This document shows, in pieces, positions 30,702 to 40,333 of a DNA stretch of 64,000 bases (position 1 is its first letter; every line of letters starts with the position of its first letter). The position numbers and the translations under genes are program-made. The DNA is from Acinetobacter sp. A47 (GTDB lineage: Bacteria > Pseudomonadota > Gammaproteobacteria > Pseudomonadales > Moraxellaceae). The notes beneath the pieces were generated by a model. The model was given only the letters and a program-made list of their open reading frames with translations. It made no database searches and had not been told where the DNA came from. The stretch is from positions 1 to 64,000 of the forward strand of contig NZ_JSUS01000024.1 in the NCBI RefSeq assembly GCF_000805455.1, given 5' to 3'.

Positions 30702-31549
30702 GTAACTATTCACATGTTTTTCAAGAGTTTCGCCCTATTGTGGAACAGCCTAATGAGGACAGACTCTACTTCCTAGAAGAGGACCGATGGATTGGGTATC
30801 CAGCAGCCAATGACTTGCTAGACCAATTGAAAGGATTCCTGACACTTCCTAAGCGGAGCCGTATGCCCAACTTACTGGTATTGAGTAAGCCAAATAATGG
30901 TAAGACTTCAATTATTAATCAGTTCTTTAAGCTGTATGGGGAGGGTTATGTCAATGCAGAAAATAATGCAGTAAAACCTGTAATTGTTGTGCAGGCACCT
31001 GTTTCACCTGATGAGAAAGCTTTGTATATGGCTATTCTTGATAAGTTCTGGATTCCCTTTCGAGAAAGAGACCCTGTTGCGAAGCTACGTTACCAAGTGG
31101 TTCATTGCCTTAAACTTTACGAGGTAAAACTCCTCATTATCGATGAAATGAATTCTTTATTATGTGGCAGCCCGATTAAGCAAAGAACAGTAATGAATGC
31201 AATTAAGTATTTGTGTAATGAAACACAGATACCCATTGTTGGGTTTGGTACAGAAGAAGCTATTAGTGTCCTGCGTACTGATCCACAGCATGTAAGTCGT
31301 TTTCGTGTGGTTAATTTGCCCTTATGGAAACTAGATAAGGACTTTCAGGCCATGGTAAATAAGTTTGAAAAAGTTCTTCCACTCAAACAGGCTTCCAAAC
31401 TGGCTGAGCCAGCAACAGTAAAATATCTACATGATATTACCGATGGAAATTTAGGTAATCTGCGAACGATTTTACGGGAAGCTGCAAAGAAAGCTATTAT
31501 TTCTGGTCAGGAGTTTATCGACCGTAGCTTACTAGAAAGTGTGAAATAA
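30698..31549 (+). CDS. tniB: TnsC-like AAA+ regulator
   Basis: A 283-residue AAA+ ATPase that links target selection to the transposase. Walker A reads SKPNNGKTS (K69, T70), where the usual first glycine is replaced by serine, as in several TniB-type proteins. Walker B is LLIIDEMNSLL near residue 145. It is shorter than Tn7 TnsC and closer to TniB of Tn5053-like elements. The start overlaps the tniA stop as ATGA. Confidence 0.9.
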   Translation: MSNYSHVFQEFRPIVEQPNEDRLYFLEEDRWIGYPAANDLLDQLKGFLTLPKRSRMPNLLVLSKPNNGKTSIINQFFKLYGEGYVNAENNAVKPVIVVQAPVSPDEKALYMAILDKFWIPFRERDPVAKLRYQVVHCLKLYEVKLLIIDEMNSLLCGSPIKQRTVMNAIKYLCNETQIPIVGFGTEEAISVLRTDPQHVSRFRVVNLPLWKLDKDFQAMVNKFEKVLPLKQASKLAEPATVKYLHDITDGNLGNLRTILREAAKKAIISGQEFIDRSLLESVK

Positions 31550-31568
31550 GCCATGTGGAGGACTAGGT

Positions 31569-32660
31569 ATGATAGGTACAACAGAAGTCCATTCATGGTT
31601 TATCCCCACGGCTTTACAGAAAGATGAGGCATTGTCTTCATGGTTGATACGTGCTGCACTCGATAGTGGTTGTGACCCATTAAGTCTAACTGGGGTACTC
31701 TGGCCTAAATGGCGAATTTGGTCAGTAGATGTAGATCGAGGTTTAAGCTCAGAGCATTTACGGGCCTTGGTCAATACAACAAAAATTGATGAAAGCCAAT
31801 TTGATTCGGCTACGCTTAGCAATTTCTTATTTAAATATAACTTGGATAATAGAACCCTTGATCCATGGTATCTGGTATTAGGTACAAGAAACCGCAAGCA
31901 TCGAGGTGGTTGGCAATATTGTCCTAAGTGTTTGTCTGAGGATGATGTTGCCTATTTCCGTTTGCCCTGGCGCTTTGCCTGGCATACAGGCTGTATGAAA
32001 CATAATCAGCGTTTACATGATCAATGTCCACACTGCCATAATGCCATTCAACCTAGGCGACTTGAAGCCCCTGATCAGGTTATGACTTGCTGTTCAATAT
32101 GTAAAAAAAGCTTATTGGAGGTTAATGAACGTTTTATGGATTGTCATGCCTTGGCATTCCAAAAAATCTTTGATCAATTCTTGGAACAAGGCCGTGCAAC
32201 CTATCAGGATAATTTGATTTCACTAAATGATTGGTTAACGGTGATTAAGTTATTTTCACAATTTATTAGAAAAGTTCTAGCTAGTTCATCAAATGGAAAA
32301 GGATGGGCTTTTCTTGAACAACTTAAGATACAGGTACCCCATTCTGAGCTTATCTCGAATGGATTGGTTATTAGCCAACTTCAAGTTATCGAGAGGGAAC
32401 GGCTATTTTCCTGTATTTATCAATTACTCATCATTCCCCTAGAAAAATTTATTGAAACAGCACAATCTTTAAATATGAACAGATCTTCATTTTGGGATAA
32501 GAGAAACCAGGTGCCAGCCATATTAAGACCTATTGAAGAACAGTTGGGCTCGGTTTATAGGAACTACCCTCCAAAAAGAGCATTAGTTGATACCCGCAAA
32601 CCTAAAAGTAAGGAGGCTGTAATACGAAAGTTTTTGAGATTAAAAAGAAAATTAGGATAG
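31569..32660 (+). CDS. tniD: TniQ/TnsD-like target-selection protein
   Basis: A 363-residue TniQ-family protein, expected to recognise the comM attachment site. The N-terminal TniQ domain has ALSSWLIRAAL near residue 20. A zinc finger follows at about 113-165: YCPKCLSEDD, HTGCMKHNQRLHDQCPHC and a further CCSICKK. The C-terminal half, about 190-363, is helix-turn-helix-like and would read DNA. The start follows GGAGGACTAGGT. The length is between TniQ and full TnsD, as in Tn6022. Confidence 0.87.
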   Translation: MIGTTEVHSWFIPTALQKDEALSSWLIRAALDSGCDPLSLTGVLWPKWRIWSVDVDRGLSSEHLRALVNTTKIDESQFDSATLSNFLFKYNLDNRTLDPWYLVLGTRNRKHRGGWQYCPKCLSEDDVAYFRLPWRFAWHTGCMKHNQRLHDQCPHCHNAIQPRRLEAPDQVMTCCSICKKSLLEVNERFMDCHALAFQKIFDQFLEQGRATYQDNLISLNDWLTVIKLFSQFIRKVLASSSNGKGWAFLEQLKIQVPHSELISNGLVISQLQVIERERLFSCIYQLLIIPLEKFIETAQSLNMNRSSFWDKRNQVPAILRPIEEQLGSVYRNYPPKRALVDTRKPKSKEAVIRKFLRLKRKLG

Positions 32661-32678
32661 TGTTTGGAGGGAAACGCT

Positions 32679-34097
32679 ATGTCTCAGTGTGATGAATGTG
32701 GTAATGCAGTTGAAAAGATACACCGACGCTATAAACAGCGTAACTATTGCCATAAATGCTATGTGCGAGTTTTTAAAAAAAGAGATTGCCCATCATGTAG
32801 TAAAAGCTCAAGATTGCACAAAACTGATCAATTGGCTGTTTGCCAAAAATGTGAAACTAATCGCCCCTGTATTCGATGTCAACGTATGGATTACTCTGTA
32901 GGCAAAATAACGGAACAAGGACCTGTTTGTAATAGCTGCTCAGTTTATTTTAGAAAGTTTCAAGCTTGTGAACGATGTGGCGTGGCATCACAAAGTTTGT
33001 CTCGTATCAGCCGTTTTGATGATAATTTAAGAGTTTGCACAAAGTGTGCAACCCGTGATTACCAGACATGCCAAAGTTGTAGAAGATATAGGTCGGTTGA
33101 GCAGGATGCTGTGTCAGGCGAAATGCTTTGTAAAAAATGTTCAAGCTATCCACCACTTCAATGTTTAACCTGTCAGCAACAAATTCCTGCTGGATGTGGA
33201 AAATATTGTGAATCATGTTCATGGCGAAGAATATTGGGCAATAGGATTAAAGAACTAGTTAATACATTAGTGAATCCAAGTGTTAAAGGTTACTTTGAAG
33301 AATATATGAATTGGCTTGATCATGAGGTAGGACCACATAAGGCTGTATTGCTAATTCATAAACACATTCAGTTCTTTGAAAAGACCAATAATCTTTGGAG
33401 AGATCAGATCCCAGATTATGCCCCTTTATTACACAGACTAAGAGCAGGCGGTCTACGCAAATATGAGCTACCAATGCGATGGTTAGTTTCAATGTATAAA
33501 CTAGAAATCAATACAGAATTAAAAGATCAGTGTTCAGAATTGGATCAATTGGAGAGGTTGATAAAGTCATCCCCAGAATTAACTTTGTCTGCCCAAGTGC
33601 TTCAGGAATATGATCAATATTTAAAAAATAAAATGAAACTGGGTAACACCACTCTTCGCTCGACCCGTTTAGCCATGAAACCAGCCTCCGCATTAATGCA
33701 ATTGGTTAATCAGTCTCGATTAGACTTACCTACGATGTGGCATGTGAAACATTACTTATATCAATCACCAGGACAAGCAGCGGCATTAACGGGCTTTCTT
33801 AACTTTCTAAATAAAAATTATGATACTCAGTTGAACTCAACAAGAATGTTGGATAAAGAATCGAAAAATAAAAGTAATTTGAAGAAGTTAGAAAAAGATT
33901 TACTAACAATGATGAAAAATCCAACAGAAAATTTTGATGAGTTAGCCTGGGTGAGACTGAGTTTGGGATATTTTCATGGATTGGATAAAAATATTTGTAA
34001 TCATATAGATAATGTTGATATTAAAGTTGAGAAAGATGGCTTTAGCGTCTTGATTAATAATCAACAGTATTGGATACCGAATATAGGGTTTTGCTGA
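32679..34097 (+). CDS. tniE: fifth transposition protein (TniE-like), zinc-ribbon rich
   Basis: A 472-residue protein whose first 190 residues hold about a dozen CxxC pairs in six to seven zinc-ribbon/treble-clef-like repeats (CDECGNAV, CHKCYVR, CPSCSKSS, CQKCETN, CIRCQRM, CERCGVA, CTKCATR, CQSCRRY). The remainder is helical and resembles a SAM-like/integrase N-terminal fold in outline (NKMKLGNTTLRSTRLA) but lacks tyrosine-recombinase residues. Position after tniD matches tniE of Tn6022-type elements, where a novel transposition factor has been described. ATG at 32679 follows GGAGG; an upstream TTG is in frame. Confidence 0.7.
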   Translation: MSQCDECGNAVEKIHRRYKQRNYCHKCYVRVFKKRDCPSCSKSSRLHKTDQLAVCQKCETNRPCIRCQRMDYSVGKITEQGPVCNSCSVYFRKFQACERCGVASQSLSRISRFDDNLRVCTKCATRDYQTCQSCRRYRSVEQDAVSGEMLCKKCSSYPPLQCLTCQQQIPAGCGKYCESCSWRRILGNRIKELVNTLVNPSVKGYFEEYMNWLDHEVGPHKAVLLIHKHIQFFEKTNNLWRDQIPDYAPLLHRLRAGGLRKYELPMRWLVSMYKLEINTELKDQCSELDQLERLIKSSPELTLSAQVLQEYDQYLKNKMKLGNTTLRSTRLAMKPASALMQLVNQSRLDLPTMWHVKHYLYQSPGQAAALTGFLNFLNKNYDTQLNSTRMLDKESKNKSNLKKLEKDLLTMMKNPTENFDELAWVRLSLGYFHGLDKNICNHIDNVDIKVEKDGFSVLINNQQYWIPNIGFC

Positions 34098-34283
34098 ATA
34101 AGATTCTAATCTAGAAGAAGTCATCTTCCTCATATGATTTCTGCCTATGTAATATAAATTAACTTGATTTAATACATCCTTACAGTATTACTTTCGTTTT
34201 ATGACTTCTCTTTCCTCCAAAACATACATTGACTGGACGCCCGCTTAAAACTATTATTCCGTTGCTGGCCTAAATTGTCAGTC

Positions 34284-34460
34284 GGTTTTAGCAGACCGTG
34301 GCGTATAGCGTACCAGATTCATACTTTTCCAAGTATGGATTATGTGCGAAACCTTCTTGTTCCCCCTTTGCGGTAGAACGGGAGGGGGACGCTTCGTGCG
34401 TGCTGGTTCTATATGCCCAGTCTGCTAACCCCCTCTTTGTTCTACCACCATCATTTAGCA
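34284..34460 (-). ncRNA. structured RNA, C4-antisense-like candidate
   Basis: This segment has several exact complementary blocks. TTAGCAGAC (34288-34296) pairs with 34420-34428, and GGTAGAAC (34372-34379) with 34439-34446. AGGGGG (34383-34388) can pair with CCCCCT at 34362-34367 or at 34429-34434. CATACTT (34320-34326) pairs with 34331-34337. The mutually exclusive pairings and the sequence character recall phage P1-type C4 antisense RNA, known in several copies in Acinetobacter. Orientation on the minus strand is from that resemblance, which I recall rather than computed. Confidence 0.45.
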
Positions 34461-34478
34461 GTGATTTGGTAGAATCTT

Positions 34479-34506
34479 TATTCGCATATAGGAATTTATC
34501 ATGTCT
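34479..34506 (+). other. weak hybrid dif-like site
   Basis: TATTCGCATAT resembles the XerC arm (8 of 11 to the chromosomal form). A 6-base centre and TTATCATGTCT follow; only the TTAT start of the latter resembles the XerD arm (6 of 11). Tn6022 elements are reported to carry a hybrid dif-like site, but this match is weak. Confidence 0.3.
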
Positions 34507-34721
34507 CATTTATCTTTTCTTGTTTTGCCCCGTCATATGTTCAATCCCGTTGTTTCAGTCAATGAGGAATACAGAGCTAATTCTTAATTCGTTGTATTAA
34601 AAACAACATTTTTAAATAGAACAATTCATAAGGTGGATGGCTAAGTCACGCCTATAAAAAAAGCATCTTTTTATCCCCTTGTGATTGTGAGCTTTTGCAT
34701 TGAACATGTGTGGGAATAACT

Positions 34722-35330
34722 ATGACTGAATTAACGAAACCAAAAATCATTCCAATCGAAAACTACCCCAAAAAATCCAAATTATTTTTAAAATGTGTGG
34801 TGCTGCCAATTGTAACCTTTCTTATTGTCGCCAAAATCTTTTCCTTTGGATGGTTTGGCTACCTTTTCTTTGGCTTTGACCTGTTTTGGTTTGTGATTAT
34901 CTACTATCTGTATCAATACGGAAATACTTTCTTTGATGGTATGACTGAACAACTTAAACGTCAGGGTGAAAGCTTTAATTATCAGAATCGTGGTGTTTGG
35001 ATTAACAGCCAGGATAAAACCATTATCCTGTTTGATCAGCCAGATCAACGCTTAGTCAAATATCCTTTTGATTATATTACCTCTGTAGGCCATTACAACT
35101 TGGTTGAAGATCGCTTCAGAACCATGACTACCGTGATCAGTAATCCTATGATGGGAACTCATGTTAATCAGCATGAACATCGAACACCAATGAAGCGTGA
35201 GTTCCAAGTCAATATTGGAACAAGGGATCAATTTAAACCTAACTATAGCCTTAAGGTGCTATTTCCTTGGCGTAGTCCAAAAATGGCAAGCGAAATCCGC
35301 CAGTTACTCTCGGCCGAGCATTATCAATAA
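34722..35330 (+). CDS. membrane-anchored hypothetical protein
   Basis: A 202-residue protein with two hydrophobic helices (about 25-45 and 47-66) and a soluble C-terminal half of about 130 residues with a beta-rich pattern. I recognise no family. ATG at 34722 follows a GTGGGA ribosome site; an in-frame GTG lies twelve bases earlier. It precedes the decayed Sel1 gene by 25 bases, so the two once formed a pair. Confidence 0.65.
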   Translation: MTELTKPKIIPIENYPKKSKLFLKCVVLPIVTFLIVAKIFSFGWFGYLFFGFDLFWFVIIYYLYQYGNTFFDGMTEQLKRQGESFNYQNRGVWINSQDKTIILFDQPDQRLVKYPFDYITSVGHYNLVEDRFRTMTTVISNPMMGTHVNQHEHRTPMKREFQVNIGTRDQFKPNYSLKVLFPWRSPKMASEIRQLLSAEHYQ

Positions 35331-35355
35331 CAACAATAAATAGGATAAGAATTAG

Positions 35356-36597
35356 ATGAAGAAATTAATACTCAATTTGGTTGTAATCACTAGTATGGTC
35401 GTAACTAGTTCAACGGTATGCGCTGAAACTAAGAAAGTGAATCTGTCAGCAGGACTGAACTATGTTCTGTCTCAAGTGGCCACCAAAGGCGATAATAACC
35501 AAAGTAACCACAATATGGGGGGCTTTACTACTTAGGTAAGAAAGGTATTCCTATCGATCATAAAAAAGCGGCTGAATGGTTTTCCAAGGCAGCAGCCAAT
35601 GATTATGGTCGATCACAATATGCTTTATCTGTCATGTATCTCAATGGGGATGGCGTAGTACAGGATGCAGAAAGAGGCGTTGCCTTATTGCAAATTGCAG
35701 CACGGCAAGGACAACCTGATGCAGTCAAGATGTATAACTCACTACAAGCCAGATTACAGCAACTTAATACGACTCAAACGGTATCAGCCCAGACAACGAC
35801 AACAGCTATTAAATACTATGATACATCGAAGCTTGAGCTTAAGAACTTTAAACAAGTGCTACTCCCTAACTTGAGTGCTGATACCATCGCCAAAAGTTTT
35901 TACAAGGTGACATCATCTAGAGATAAAATGCCAACTGATGATTGGGTAGATGGGAAATACTATTTTGTTAATTTTCCAGAGCTGAATGGGTCTGATTTTA
36001 AGGCTGTAATCAGCATAACACCAATATTGAGCTATCAGAACTTGGAAAAAGAAGATCGCTATTTAGTTGGTGTCGAGCGAGCAAAAGTATTTGGCAATGG
36101 TGCGGACACATCATGCCAGTGTTGGCTATCTAGACCTATATCTTTTTAAAAGACTTGAGAATGGTCAATTTCAATTAGTGTATAAAACTGAAGGCAATGG
36201 AATAGATGGTCTTTATGGATATGGCAAAACGTGGTGGAATGACAAAGAGCTGAAGAAGAACCTGCAACCTAGGGGGAAGAATGTCATGGGGAGCTATACT
36301 ACAGATGGTCGTTATGGAAATGGTTTTAGTGAATCATTCTGGGTTATTCTTCTACTGAACGAAGATGACTATATTGTTCAAGATTACATCCCCGAAGGCA
36401 TTGGAAGTACGGATGAGCCGGAATATAGTTTTTCTTCTACCATTAAAGTAATCAAAAATGTGAAACCATTCTATTCCATTGAAGCTCATTATCAAGGAAC
36501 GGATATGAAAGATAATAACCGGATTATCAAGGTCAATCGAACTTCACGTTATGATTATACTCCGCATGGTGAGGATTATTATACCAAACAGAAATAG
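35356..36597 (+). pseudogene. Sel1-repeat exported protein, broken by two frameshifts
   Basis: The gene starts with a signal peptide (MKKLILNLVVITSMVVTSSTVCA). It is interrupted near 35517-35522, where a run of six G would restore Sel1 frame (NMGGLYYLG) if it had seven. The second frame holds two Sel1 repeats (LGKKGIPIDHKKAAEWFSKA and MYLNGDGVVQDAERGVALLQ). A second shift near 36095-36115 joins VGVERAKVFGNG to a frame reading HHASVGYLDLYLFKR through to the stop at 36597. Both shifts are single-base. It is either a true pseudogene or a homopolymer sequencing error at the first site. Confidence 0.75.
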
Positions 36598-36740
36598 CCA
36601 TCTTGAAGTATGCAGCTCTAATGATGACTATCCTCCTGTTTCTGGAGACTAGGAATTGGAGGGTATTATGAGAAAGAAGAAATAACTGTGAATATTATAC
36701 CGATTAGAAATGAAAATTTTAGTCTCTCTTATTAAAGCTT

Positions 36741-37121
36741 ATGAAGATGAATATTACCCAATTAAATGTAGACCCTAAAGCGGTATTGGCAAAAGCATTC
36801 CTTAGCACAGCTGATCAGCTTGGTCTGAAACAGGCATAGGTTGCATCTGTGATTGGAGTGCATCGTAGCTCGATCAGTGGCTTAAAAGCTAAACCTGTAC
36901 TTGATCCTGCATCTAAGCAAGGGAAACTGGCCTTATTGCTCATTGACATTTACCTTGCTGTATATGCACTCAGTGGTGGAGATCCAGAATGGATTAATTA
37001 CTTCATGAACTCCTTTAATGAGGCAACCAAAGGTGTTCCGATTGAGCTGATTCAAAGCATCAATGGCTTAGTTAAAGTGCTACATTTTTTAACGCAAATT
37101 GGAGAGAAATACCCTGCTTAA
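36741..37121 (+). pseudogene. DUF2384 (MbcA/ParS/Xre-type) antitoxin with internal TAG
   Basis: One frame from ATG 36741 reads MKMNITQLNVDPKAVLAKAFLS..., meets TAG at 36837-36839, and continues as VASVIGVHRSSISGLKAKPVLDP to 37121. The second part has an HTH-like start (GVHRSSISG) and the DUF2384 C-terminal domain (SGGDPEWINYFMNSFNEATKG). No RES-domain toxin or other partner follows. It is probably a decayed, orphan antitoxin; a start at GTG 36849 could still give a 90-residue product. Confidence 0.65.
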
Positions 37122-38452
37122 AGAATTTATATATAAGAGCATGATTTAATTCGGAGTCTTAAAACCACTTGATTAATATGTTACAAGAGAAAAAATAAGA
37201 TTAGTCTTAATGACTTGTATTAGAACAAAATGAAATAGTATGGAATACTTAAAAACAATTAAGACTACTATGAACTGATAGGTATCTAATACAAAATCCC
37301 CTATAATAGTACAACTTTTACCCCACCCTATAACTAAAAAGTGGCTTGAAAATAATTTTATGAAGTACTGTTATATTATATCTTTAAAATTCCTTCATAC
37401 TAGGTAATATGTATCTACTTTATTTTTTTAATTTAAATGTTCTTTAATAAAGATAAGAAGAAAAACTATATTTTGTTTCATGGGCCCTGCTATAGTTTTT
37501 AATAGAAGTTAATTTAAATTAAGTGTCATTATTTTATAAATTAAACTATTGTTCTATAGTGTAGTAAAATACTAAGATTAAACTTTATATAAGTAAAATA
37601 CTACTAATAAAAAATAATTTACTACCTATAGCTAATAAATTTCCTAGAAGAAATATTTTTATATCAATATATTTTTTAAAAAACAGGGTTATTTTCTATA
37701 TGAGGTTGTTATTAATAAGGTCAATTTAATAGCTTTAAAGTATTTTAAATATATATATTTAAGAGTAAAAATAATACAGCTTGTTAGTAAGCTGATATTG
37801 TAATTTTCTAGATGTAAATATGCTTCATGTAATATAGAGTTTGATTTTATAGTATTAAAATATAGTCATGAATTTTAGATAGAATAATATGGTAGAGATT
37901 TATAATTAACTTTAAGATAAAAAATATTCAAACAGGTCATCCACAAGATACTTATTAAATAAAATCCTCCGTTCAGCTGAATAACATCATATTTTTGAGC
38001 ATAAGCCTCTGTTGAACTTTAACTATATTACATATTTTTGTATCTGCAAGTAGATTGTATAATTTTTAACACCCTCCTAAAGTAGTATATCAATTTTCTA
38101 AAATATATTTAACTACAACCTTATTTAAACAAATAAGGCTAACTTAAACCAAGTAAAATAGTGTGTTATTTTTATAGGAAAAAATTCAATAATCTCAATG
38201 GATTGAGGGTTTTTAAAAAGTTAATTAAACATGCAAATAATATGAAATATAGAACTTATATTATAAAAAATAAATTACCAGATAATATGCATTTTATTTA
38301 AAAATAAGTTTATAAATTAAATAAATAATAGTGTAAGAAAACCCGTTAGATTAAAAAGTGAACCATATTGGGTATACAAACAAGTCTGTTTATGTTTAAA
38401 GTATAAAAAGTAGAACGCTGTGTCTATTATATAAAATTTCAGAGGATTAAAT
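37122..38452. other. 1.3-kb AT-rich region without genes
   Basis: Composition is about 80 percent A+T by eye, with no frame above 60 codons on either strand and no recognisable domain. The last hundred bases hold a plausible promoter for the operon that follows (TATAAA-like box about 45 bases before the ACP start). Confidence 0.6.
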
Positions 38453-38710
38453 ATGTTAAAGTTAGAAGATATTAAAGATAGAATTAAAGAAATTCTTATT
38501 AGTGAGATTTATGTCGAGGTTCCAATTGCAGATATGAATGATAATGATTCTTTAAGAGATATCTTTGGTGTTGATTCAATGGGATTTGTTGAATTGCAAG
38601 CACAGCTGGAAGTTGATTATGAGATTAAAATTAGTGAGGATGATTTTAATCCCCATAATTTTGGAACTATAGAGAATTTAGCAAATTTAGTTTGGCGTCT
38701 TAAGGAATAA
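38453..38710 (+). CDS. acyl carrier protein
   Basis: An 85-residue acidic ACP. The 4'-phosphopantetheine attachment serine is S42 in GVDSMGFVEL, and the helix pattern is that of type II ACPs. First gene of an eight-gene AT-rich operon and two bases before the ketosynthase, so it probably carries the growing acyl chain for that enzyme. ATG follows CAGAGGATTAAAT. It is not close to the house-keeping AcpP (DSL motif), indicating a dedicated role. Confidence 0.88.
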   Translation: MLKLEDIKDRIKEILISEIYVEVPIADMNDNDSLRDIFGVDSMGFVELQAQLEVDYEIKISEDDFNPHNFGTIENLANLVWRLKE

Positions 38711-38712
38711 TT

Positions 38713-39828
38713 ATGGAAGGCATTAATGTAATTGCTTCATCATTGATAACGCCTCTAGGTGATGCTACAGAAACATTAAATGCAATAACGAATAATATAA
38801 ATGCATTTAAATCATATGATAAAGGTTTAAATATTAAAAATTCGAAAATTGCATTAATTAAAAGTGATATCTGTGATAGTGACAACTATTCATCCAAGCT
38901 AAATAAACTAGCTTATAAAGTTGGTACAACTATTCTTGATTCAATTGATAATAATATATTGAATGAAAGAAATATTGGATTGGTTTTTGCTACAAGTTAT
39001 GGGCATCTCTTAGATAACGAACCTTCAGAAGGTATGTCTGAATGGGCTCGGAGATGCACAAAAGCACTAGGCTTTGAGGAGGAACCAGTTGTTGTGAGTA
39101 CAGCTTGTTCCGCAGGATCTGATGCCGTGGGTATCGCTTGTAGCATGTTAGAGGAAGATCTTTATGAAGCAATTATCATTATTGCTGTTGATATAGTTAC
39201 TGATGCTAAACGTCTAGCGCATTCAGCTCTAGGTACAATGAGTACAGATATATTAAAACCATTTGATATTGATAGAAGTGGAATGTTAATAGGAGATGGT
39301 GCAGCAGCATTATTATTAAGTAAGAATGAGAAACTTAAATCTAGAGCAAGAATTATAGGATATGGAGCATCAAACGATGCAACTGGTTTAACTACACCTG
39401 ATATTACAGGTAAATCAGTAGAAATGGCGATAAATAGAGCAATTAAATCAGCTGCCGTACAACTTGATGATATTGCAATATATTATGCCCATGGAACAGG
39501 TACAAAATTCAATGATCAGACAGAATCTTTAGTTATTAATAAGCTTTTTAATAGCAATAAGGATTTAAAAATTGTAGGAACTAAAGGTGCAATAGGTCAC
39601 TCGTTAGGAGCGTGTGGATTAATAGAATTAATTCTTCTTATAGAAATTCTTAAAAATAAGAAGTTAGTTCCAACTGTTGGATTAGAGAAACCGATTGATA
39701 TAGTATCCGATAGATTCGACTTAGTTAATGATAATAGACTAAAAAATAATATTGGTTTGACTGTAACATTAGGTTTTGGAGGATTTAATACAGCAATAAT
39801 AGTGGAGTCTGGGGAAGTTAATGATTAA
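38713..39828 (+). CDS. beta-ketoacyl-ACP synthase (FabF-like ketosynthase)
   Basis: A 371-residue thiolase-fold condensing enzyme. The Cys-His-His triad is complete: C132 in VSTACSAGSDA, H260 in YYAHGTGTKF and H296 in KGAIGHSLGA, with K291. The C-terminal LGFGGFNTAIIV closes the fold. It is about 40 residues shorter than FabF. Decarboxylative Claisen condensation on the upstream ACP is expected. Its stop overlaps the next start by eight bases. Confidence 0.88.
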   Translation: MEGINVIASSLITPLGDATETLNAITNNINAFKSYDKGLNIKNSKIALIKSDICDSDNYSSKLNKLAYKVGTTILDSIDNNILNERNIGLVFATSYGHLLDNEPSEGMSEWARRCTKALGFEEEPVVVSTACSAGSDAVGIACSMLEEDLYEAIIIIAVDIVTDAKRLAHSALGTMSTDILKPFDIDRSGMLIGDGAAALLLSKNEKLKSRARIIGYGASNDATGLTTPDITGKSVEMAINRAIKSAAVQLDDIAIYYAHGTGTKFNDQTESLVINKLFNSNKDLKIVGTKGAIGHSLGACGLIELILLIEILKNKKLVPTVGLEKPIDIVSDRFDLVNDNRLKNNIGLTVTLGFGGFNTAIIVESGEVND

Positions 39829-40333
39829 AGAACAAATATATAATGAGATTAAATCATCTAATAGACCCTCTCTCTATGCTGACCCACTAGGCTGGGCTGT
39901 TGTAGATTTTTTAAGTGTAAACTTTGCGGGAATAGTTGAAAAAAATAATGATAATACAGGAATTATAGTAGTAAGTGATTATTGTACACAGCTAACAATG
40001 AAAAATTTATATCCCGGTATTAAAAAAGGATATATTTCACCATTAAAGTTTGCTGGAGCAAACCCTGGAGTAATGGCTGGCTTGCCTGCTATTATTTACG
40101 GATTAAGAGGAGCCTCAATGACATTGTCTATGAGTCCTAAATTTTCATATAAAGCTATATATTCTCTAGTTAAGTTTCTATTTAAGAATGATCAAGTATC
40201 ATCTATTTTTATTATTCTTCATGATAAATGTACTGAGGGTGATTATTTTAGAGGTACTTATTTAGACATTAAACGTCTATTGAATTTAGATAATATTCTG
40301 GTTGATTTAATGGAGATTGAAAGTGGAAAATAA
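39821..40333 (+). CDS. ketosynthase-like short protein
   Basis: A 170-residue protein without the catalytic cysteine motif. The blocks SPLKFAGANPGVMAGLPAIIYGLRGASMTLS resemble the N-terminal 'Ketoacyl-synt_2' region of chain-length-factor-like proteins, where this segment lines the dimer interface. It is too short to be a full condensing enzyme. It could be a catalytically dead partner of the neighbouring ketosynthase. The assignment is by pattern only. It overlaps both neighbours, so it is translationally coupled. Confidence 0.5.
   Translation: MIKEQIYNEIKSSNRPSLYADPLGWAVVDFLSVNFAGIVEKNNDNTGIIVVSDYCTQLTMKNLYPGIKKGYISPLKFAGANPGVMAGLPAIIYGLRGASMTLSMSPKFSYKAIYSLVKFLFKNDQVSSIFIILHDKCTEGDYFRGTYLDIKRLLNLDNILVDLMEIESGK

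Larger units (their letters stand above)
34098..34721. other. non-coding region after tniE
   Basis: About 620 bases with no supported protein gene. It contains the structured RNA candidate and a dif-like site; the last 200 bases show nothing but a possible -10 before the next gene. A 73-codon minus frame inside the RNA is judged spurious. Confidence 0.6.

Noticed and set aside
34288..34509. 73-codon minus-strand ORF
   Set aside because: It runs through the structured RNA segment, and the base pairing explains the sequence better than coding does.
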